This document shows, piece by piece, positions 59,383 through 64,000 of a stretch of 64,000 bases of DNA. Origin of the DNA: Pseudomonas extremorientalis (GTDB lineage Bacteria; Pseudomonadota; Gammaproteobacteria; Pseudomonadales; Pseudomonadaceae). Both the position numbers and the translations under genes were made by a program. The notes below the pieces were generated by a model. That model saw nothing but the letters and a program-made list of their open reading frames with translations, did not search any database and was not told where the DNA came from. Within the stretch, counting starts at the first letter, position 1. Each line of letters starts with the position of its first letter. The stretch is taken from NCBI RefSeq assembly GCF_001870465.1, contig NZ_MDGK01000047.1, positions 1 through 64,000 on the forward strand. Reading direction: 5' to 3'.

Positions 59383-59868
59383 ATGGAACCCGGAAACGCC
59401 CAGCTGTCGATGACGGTATTGATGACCCCTGACATGGCCAACTTCTCAGGCAATGTCCACGGTGGCACCCTGCTCAAGTACCTCGACGAAGTGGCCTACG
59501 CCTGCGCGAGCCGCTATGCCGGCCGCTATGTGGTCACGCTGTCGGTGGACCAGGTGATCTTTCGCGAGCCGATCCATGTCGGCGAGCTGGTGACCTTCCT
59601 CGCGTCGGTCAACTACACCGGCAACACCTCGATGGAGGTGGGCATCAAGGTAGTGACCGAGAACATCCGCGAACGCTCCGTGCGCCATACCAACAGCTGC
59701 TTCTTCACCATGGTCGCCGTGGACGACCAGCGCAAACCGGCCGCCGTGCCCCCGCTGCAACCGCAGAACAGCGAGGACAAGCGCCGATTCGTACAGGCTC
59801 AGCAGCGTCGACAGATCCGACAGGAACTGGAGAAGCGCTACCAGGAAATCAAGGCAGACGCACTGTAG
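59383..59868 (+). CDS. Acyl-CoA thioesterase (hotdog fold)
   Basis: The 161-residue protein has the YciA/BACH signature NFSGNVHGGTLLKYLDEVAY with the catalytic aspartate, then VTLSVDQVIFREPIHVGELV, and a C-terminal basic helix (RRQIRQELEKRYQEIKADAL). It hydrolyses acyl-CoA thioesters. ATG 59383 (MEPGNAQLSMT) is chosen; an ATG eight codons upstream also fits. It is a second thioesterase in the window, longer than that at 19401. Confidence 0.9.
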   Translation: MEPGNAQLSMTVLMTPDMANFSGNVHGGTLLKYLDEVAYACASRYAGRYVVTLSVDQVIFREPIHVGELVTFLASVNYTGNTSMEVGIKVVTENIRERSVRHTNSCFFTMVAVDDQRKPAAVPPLQPQNSEDKRRFVQAQQRRQIRQELEKRYQEIKADAL

Positions 59869-59883
59869 GCCATTTCCCGCCTT

Positions 59884-59907
59884 TAGGAGCGAGCAGCTGC
59901 GCTCCTA
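59884..59907. terminator. Convergent-gap hairpin
   Basis: TAGGAGCG pairs with CGCTCCTA. The right arm holds the TAG stop of the minus-strand lipoprotein gene (59907-59905). It lies between two convergent genes and probably ends both transcripts; it also resembles a short REP. Confidence 0.6.
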
Positions 59908-60933
59908 CAGCCGCCAGCACTGATCATCGTGGGCACAGACATCAAAGCGCTGGTCCAACTGGCTCATGCGCTCCATATGATGATTCACGATGTCCACCAT
60001 CACCGCTTTGCTGGTGTTCTTGTAGTACTGCGCCATCAACTTGTCGTTCGCCTTGACGCGCTCGACCACGGCGGCGTCCGTCGGGTTCTGCCATTGCTCC
60101 AGGATCGCATCTTCGGTGCCGCTCAGGCGCATGCGGTAAACCCGCTCATACAGCTCGAGGGTACGCGCCTTGCGGCCGGCCATTTCCTGATTTACCCGTG
60201 CGTAGTTCTCACGGTATTGAGTCCAATAGGCCTCAGGCGGAGTGAACTGGGCGAACCGCGCCTTGCGCTCGGCGATTGCCTCCTCGACGGCTTGCGGGCG
60301 CTGCGCCGTGTCAGGCTCCATCAACGTGATGAGTTGCATATGGGTTTCAACGATTGCGTTGATCAACGCAGTTCGGTGTGGCGTATCCGGGATCACCTTG
60401 CCGAATATCGGGCTTTTGCCCGCGCACGATGGGATGCCGTTCTCGAATATCGGCTGTGGAATGCGCACGTCCTTGCCATCGGAGCGCGTCAGGCGCTGCA
60501 ACGAGGTCGTGCAGATGCCCCGCGCCATATCGAAGGTCACTTCGTACTCTTCCCCGGCCTTTGGCGTGATACTCATTGATTTGCCGCAGACATAGCTGCC
60601 GCCATTGGTGTTGATCATCAGCATGGTTTCCTTGCCGGGAGCCAGCTTGAACTCCAGCAAGCCCCTGGCCTTGGCCGGAGGGGGCACCGACATGCCGACA
60701 CGCCGCCGGGTATCGACCAGGAAAATATTATTGAGCATGCCGGTGGTCTGGCCCATGCAATGTTGCGCATCGTAGACGTCGATGGTGGTGTTGGACGTAT
60801 TGGAGATGAAGCGCAGTTTCGCAGCGTCCGGCTCGGTGGCGTCAGGGTAAGTGCCGTTCACACTGCAACCGCCCAGCAACGACGTCAGCACCAGAGCGGT
60901 CAACGCCCGTGGCGAAGGGAATACGGGAGACAT
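59905..60933 (-). CDS. Lipoprotein of unknown function
   Basis: The 342-residue protein has a lipoprotein signal (ALTALVLTSLLGGCSVNGTY) with cysteine near residue 23 as the lipid attachment site. The body includes RFISNTSNTTIDVYDAQHCM, LLEFKLAPGKETMLMINTNG and a C-terminal helical part (MERMSQLDQRFDVCAHDDQC). No family is recognised. The first half looks like a small beta-sandwich and the second like a helix bundle. Cysteines near the C-terminus could pair. It lies alone between convergent and divergent neighbours. Confidence 0.75.
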   Translation of the reverse strand: MSPVFPSPRALTALVLTSLLGGCSVNGTYPDATEPDAAKLRFISNTSNTTIDVYDAQHCMGQTTGMLNNIFLVDTRRRVGMSVPPPAKARGLLEFKLAPGKETMLMINTNGGSYVCGKSMSITPKAGEEYEVTFDMARGICTTSLQRLTRSDGKDVRIPQPIFENGIPSCAGKSPIFGKVIPDTPHRTALINAIVETHMQLITLMEPDTAQRPQAVEEAIAERKARFAQFTPPEAYWTQYRENYARVNQEMAGRKARTLELYERVYRMRLSGTEDAILEQWQNPTDAAVVERVKANDKLMAQYYKNTSKAVMVDIVNHHMERMSQLDQRFDVCAHDDQCWRL

Positions 60934-61015
60934 GGTTCTTCCTTGAAAAGCACAGGGGACTAAGAGGCGCCCGATAGTACCGGACGCTCTTTGCCTGACT
61001 CAATCAGGAATATTC

Positions 61016-61888
61016 CTACAATCCAATGGGAGTGGCTTCGAAACGCACGCGAGGATGGGCAATACGATCCTGGGCGCGCACCAGCTCCAACTCGTAACTG
61101 GCGCAGGCCTGGGTTTCCAACAACACTTCGTGGACCGCTGCAGCGGTGAATTCGAAGGCGGCCAGCAGGCTATCGCCCAACAGAACACGTGCCAGGAACA
61201 GCCCCGAGGTCAAATCGCCCACCCCGACCGGCTGACGTGGGAACGCCAGCAGCGGCCGTCGCAGGTGCCAACTGCCTTCGGGGGTCACCAGCAGCATCTC
61301 GAAACCGTCCGGCAACTTGCCCGGATAATCCAGGTGTTTGACCAATACGGCCTTCGGCCCACGCGCCAGCAACGCCTTGGCCATGGCCAGGCAATCGAAC
61401 AGCGATTGCGGCTTGCGCCCGGCAAAGCTGTCCAGTTCCAGTTGGTTGGGGCACAGGAAGTCGGCCATGGCCGCGGCTTCGTCCAGCAGGAAATCGCTGA
61501 CTTCCTGGGGAACGATGCAGCCTTTTTCCGGATGCCCCATCACCGGGTCGCACAGATACAGGGCCTTGGGGTTGATGGCCTTGATGCGCGCCACGCCAGT
61601 CAGGATCGCCCTGCCCTGATCGGCGCTGCCCAGGTAGCCGGACAGAATCGCATCGCAATTGCCCAGCTCGCCGATGGCGGCAATGCCTTCCACCAACGCG
61701 GGAATCTGCTGTGGCGCCAACACTTCTCCCGCCCATTGGCCATACTGGGTGTGGTTGGAGAACTGCACCGTGTTCAGCGGCCACACGTTCACCCCAACGC
61801 GCTGCATGGGGAACACGGCGGCGCTGTTTCCGGCGTGGCCAAAGACCACATGAGACTGGATCGCAAGCAGATGAGGTGTGCGTTTCAT
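61016..61888 (-). CDS. pdxY: Pyridoxal kinase
   Basis: PdxY phosphorylates pyridoxal in B6 salvage. The 290-residue ribokinase-like protein has VVFGHAGNSAAVFPMQRVGV, the central DPVMGHPEKGCIV, and the ATP-anion hole GVGDLTSGLFLARVLLGD near residue 222 with the catalytic aspartate. Start ATG 61888 gives MKRTPHLLAIQSHVVFGHAG. It is separated from the divergent DUF3301 gene by 117 bp. PLP made here could supply the MocR-type regulator at 37083. Confidence 0.95.
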   Translation of the reverse strand: MKRTPHLLAIQSHVVFGHAGNSAAVFPMQRVGVNVWPLNTVQFSNHTQYGQWAGEVLAPQQIPALVEGIAAIGELGNCDAILSGYLGSADQGRAILTGVARIKAINPKALYLCDPVMGHPEKGCIVPQEVSDFLLDEAAAMADFLCPNQLELDSFAGRKPQSLFDCLAMAKALLARGPKAVLVKHLDYPGKLPDGFEMLLVTPEGSWHLRRPLLAFPRQPVGVGDLTSGLFLARVLLGDSLLAAFEFTAAAVHEVLLETQACASYELELVRAQDRIAHPRVRFEATPIGL

Positions 61889-62005
61889 GCGGGAGATTTC
61901 CGTAAAACCAATGAAATTCTGGCCGCGCAGTATGCGACTAAACGCAGCCTGTACGACAGACCGGCGACACAGTTAAGCTGCCCTCACTTTGTTGGAGTTT
62001 TTCGC

Positions 62006-62401
62006 ATGCTGACCCTGGGAAACATGTTCGTGTTGATGCTACTGGCGACCGGTGCCGCCTGGGTTTGGCACAACCATGGCCTGCGCGAGCGGGCGCTGGA
62101 GCGGGTCAAGCAGCATTGCGCCAAGCTCGACATCGAACTGCTGGACGGTGCGGTGGCACTCAAGCGCATCGGTTTTGTAAAGGATGCCAACGGTCGGCGG
62201 CGCCTGGCGCGCATCTACAACTTCGAGTTCACCGTGACCGGCGAAACCCGCCATCCGGGGACCATCACCCAGTTCGGTGCCCACAGCGCACAGATCGAAC
62301 TGGCGCCCTACCCGTTCGAGATCAAGACGCCGTTGCCCAGTGCCGAGGTGATCGAGCTGAGCCAGTGGCGCCAGGACCACGCGTCCAAGAACCGTCACTG
62401 A
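62006..62401 (+). CDS. DUF3301 protein
   Basis: The 131-residue protein has an N-terminal membrane segment (LGNMFVLMLLATGAAWVWHN) and a soluble part with the DUF3301 core: CAKLDIELLDGAVALKRIGF and RIYNFEFTVTGETRHPGTIT. The function is unknown. ATG 62006 follows TTGGAG. Its stop overlaps by 7 bp the stop region of the convergent COG0523 gene. Confidence 0.85.
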   Translation: MLTLGNMFVLMLLATGAAWVWHNHGLRERALERVKQHCAKLDIELLDGAVALKRIGFVKDANGRRRLARIYNFEFTVTGETRHPGTITQFGAHSAQIELAPYPFEIKTPLPSAEVIELSQWRQDHASKNRH

Positions 62402-63366
62402 CGGCTGGCGGCCAGCGCACGCTGTAACACGTCCACGTCCTGTGGCTCGCTGAAGATCAATTCGATACGCGAATCGCGCCGCCATTCGCTGGGTTGCCAG
62501 GTGAGCGGGCCGTTATCCACAGCATTGGAGGACACCCAGCCTTCGGCACTGTGGATAACCAGTTTGACGCGGCGCCAATCAAGGCTTGCAAGCCAGTTAT
62601 GCAGCCGCTGGGTGTCGAACTGCTGGCCGGGGTGCCAGCGCCAGCCAATGCTCCAGCCGCCCTCTTGAGCCTGGCTCAGGCAAATGGGCTGGTCAGGATC
62701 GGTCCAGATGGCCGGCATTTGCGCCAGGCCTTTGGGTACGGCGAAGTTGTCCACAGCCGCAGCAGCCCGCGCGTCAAGGCCAGGTAAATGCGCCAGCGGC
62801 AAATACGCCTGACGGGTCCAGTAAAGCGGGCAGTCGGGTAACTGCCGCTCGATCACCTCGCGCTGCGCTGCATCCAGCGCTTCATCCTTGTTCAATACCA
62901 GCAAACCGGCATTCGCCAATGCCTCATGTTGTGCTTGGGGCAAGGGCTTGCCCGCCGCCAACGCTTGCGCATCCAGCACCATCACGCACGGCTGGACGGC
63001 CAGCACGTTCTGACACGGCGCTTCGCGCAACTGCCCGAGCAACTGCGCCGGATGACCCAGGCCCGAGGGCTCGATAAACAGCCGATCAGGCTTGGCCTTA
63101 CGCAACAAGCGACCCAGGCCGACCTGGAACGGGGCACCATTCACACAACACAGGCAGCCTCCGGCGACTTCGCCGAGGGCAATGCCGTCGTCATCCTGAG
63201 TGAGCAAGGCGGCATCCAGGCCGATCTGCCCGAACTCGTTGATCAGCACGGCCCAGCGCTCGTTGGCCGGGCGCTGGGCAAGCAGGTGCTGGATGAGGCT
63301 GGTCTTGCCGGCGCCCAGGGGCCCGGCAATCACGTGGGTAGGAATGTTCTGCAACATGAGGGGCAT
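62395..63366 (-). CDS. COG0523 (CobW-like) GTPase, probable zinc chaperone
   Basis: The 323-residue G3E GTPase has Walker A GPLGAGKTSLIQHLL near residue 16, the metal-binding GGCLCC near 70, and NKDE as the base-recognition motif. The C-terminal CobW_C domain is present (WRWHPGQQFDTQRLHNWLAS). COG0523 proteins deliver zinc or cobalt to target enzymes. It lies just downstream of a DUF1826 gene, a partner often seen with zinc-related COG0523 members, so a role under zinc limitation is likely. No Zur box can be judged, as the promoter lies outside the window. Confidence 0.88.
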   Translation of the reverse strand: MPLMLQNIPTHVIAGPLGAGKTSLIQHLLAQRPANERWAVLINEFGQIGLDAALLTQDDDGIALGEVAGGCLCCVNGAPFQVGLGRLLRKAKPDRLFIEPSGLGHPAQLLGQLREAPCQNVLAVQPCVMVLDAQALAAGKPLPQAQHEALANAGLLVLNKDEALDAAQREVIERQLPDCPLYWTRQAYLPLAHLPGLDARAAAAVDNFAVPKGLAQMPAIWTDPDQPICLSQAQEGGWSIGWRWHPGQQFDTQRLHNWLASLDWRRVKLVIHSAEGWVSSNAVDNGPLTWQPSEWRRDSRIELIFSEPQDVDVLQRALAASRQ

Positions 63367-63401
63367 CGTTCGGACCGTGTAGAGCGTCTGATCCTACGCG
63401 G

Positions 63402-64000
63402 TTATGCGAGCCAATCCAGTGTCAGGATCAAGCGGCGCTCGTCGGCCCTCAGTGCGGGTGAACGGTGAATCAGGCCATGGCCTTCATTGCCATGCCATTT
63501 GGTGCCCTTGAGCAAGGCGACTTCGCCGCAGTGGATCTGCTCGATACGCTCGGTGGGTTCGGCATCCGGCTGGCTGAGCTTGCGACGGTCCATCACGCCT
63601 TCACGCAACCACTGGCTGCCGACCCCGGCATAGGTGGTGATCAGGCGCACCGGCACGTGGTCGACGTGAAAACGCGGGCACATGGCTTTATCCAACAGAC
63701 GCAGGCGCACGCCGATACGCTTGGCACCAAGCAGACAGGCGAACGCGCTGACCAGCCACGACACATCGGCGATGAAGCCTTCGTAGCCCTCAAGATCACG
63801 ACAACTCGACGCCAAACCCTGCAAGTTTGGCTCGGCGTCGTCGTTGTTGAGCTCGATGACCATGGAGTCGGCCAACGGCTCGTTGAGCGCCACCAGCAAG
63901 GCGCCGAACTCGGCGATGTGCAGCGGCAGCTGGCGCTGCCACAGCGCCAGGTTGACGCCGTCTTCGAGGATGTCGGACAGCGCCAGCGGGGTGTCACCGC
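63402..64000 (-). CDS. DUF1826 protein (partial, 5' end outside window)
   Basis: An open frame continues without stop to the right edge, giving at least 199 residues of the C-terminal part. It shows the DUF1826 features LRLLDKAMCPRFHVDHVPVR with the HxD pair, LITTYAGVGSQWL, and GNEGHGLIHRSPAL. The H/D residues suggest a metal site. Its start lies beyond 64000, so the TTG codon near 63899 is not the true start. It precedes the COG0523 gene by 35 bp and is probably in one operon with it. Confidence 0.82.
   Translation of the reverse strand, partial: GDTPLALSDILEDGVNLALWQRQLPLHIAEFGALLVALNEPLADSMVIELNNDDAEPNLQGLASSCRDLEGYEGFIADVSWLVSAFACLLGAKRIGVRLRLLDKAMCPRFHVDHVPVRLITTYAGVGSQWLREGVMDRRKLSQPDAEPTERIEQIHCGEVALLKGTKWHGNEGHGLIHRSPALRADERRLILTLDWLA

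Overview
The window is a stretch of chromosome from a fluorescent Pseudomonas, most likely of the P. fluorescens group. The evidence is high-GC coding sequence, a gene order that follows the near-terminal part of the P. aeruginosa PAO1 chromosome as I remember it (HU, rubredoxin genes, ubiCA, phoBR, pst-phoU, purEK, aspA, pyruvate carboxylase, uvrD, kef, pdxY, COG0523 GTPase), and scattered REP palindromes with the TGTGGGAGGGGGC core typical of P. fluorescens. No rRNA, tRNA, CRISPR array, prophage or insertion sequence was found. The synteny is from memory, not from a search.

Layout. Positions 1-844 hold the tip of a polymorphic nuclease toxin (NucA/NucB type) and its probable immunity gene. 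Positions 936-4912 hold HU, rubredoxin and its reductase, ubiC-ubiA and a small secreted protein. Positions 4995-17519 form the phosphate block: phoB-phoR, a CNNM/CBS membrane protein, an M23 peptidase, a response regulator, then phoU-pstB-pstA-pstC and pstS on the minus strand. Three promoters in this block carry PhoB boxes followed by exactly 10 nt and a -10 element. PstSCAB imports phosphate, PhoU relays its status to PhoR, and PhoB switches on phoB, pstS and pstCAB-phoU. Positions 17653-23381 hold an MHS-type transporter, a thioesterase, an aldose epimerase, a GlsB-like protein and purK/purE; purE is preceded by a leader with an intrinsic terminator.

Positions 23621-32321 are amino-acid and polyamine metabolism: a LysR regulator, aspartase, an alanine/glycine symporter and asparaginase, together able to turn asparagine into fumarate, followed by an AraC regulator, an acetylpolyamine amidohydrolase and a polyamine-binding protein. 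Positions 32345-43146 are the accessory-looking part: a 1530-residue DUF6543/dermonecrotic-toxin-like protein behind a nested inverted repeat, a MocR regulator containing a run of DnaA-box-like nonamers, a PaiB-like protein, two acetyltransferases, and a homocysteine methyltransferase divergent from an ABC importer that lacks a local ATPase. An autotransporter-barrel protein follows.

Positions 44631-64000 return to core genes: two-subunit pyruvate carboxylase with its divergent LysR regulator, an RpiR regulator with a likely autoregulatory palindrome, a PAS-GGDEF-EAL protein, uvrD, a Tim44-like protein, a SMI1/KNR4 protein, a Kef-type antiporter, a thioesterase, a lipoprotein, pdxY, a DUF3301 protein, and a COG0523 GTPase next to a DUF1826 gene cut by the window edge (probably zinc homeostasis). 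The most rewarding places to look again are the putatively leaderless pstC promoter, the purE leader, the DnaA-box-like run inside the mocR gene, the hairpin that can hide the ribosome site of the giant protein, and the toxin-immunity pair at the left edge.
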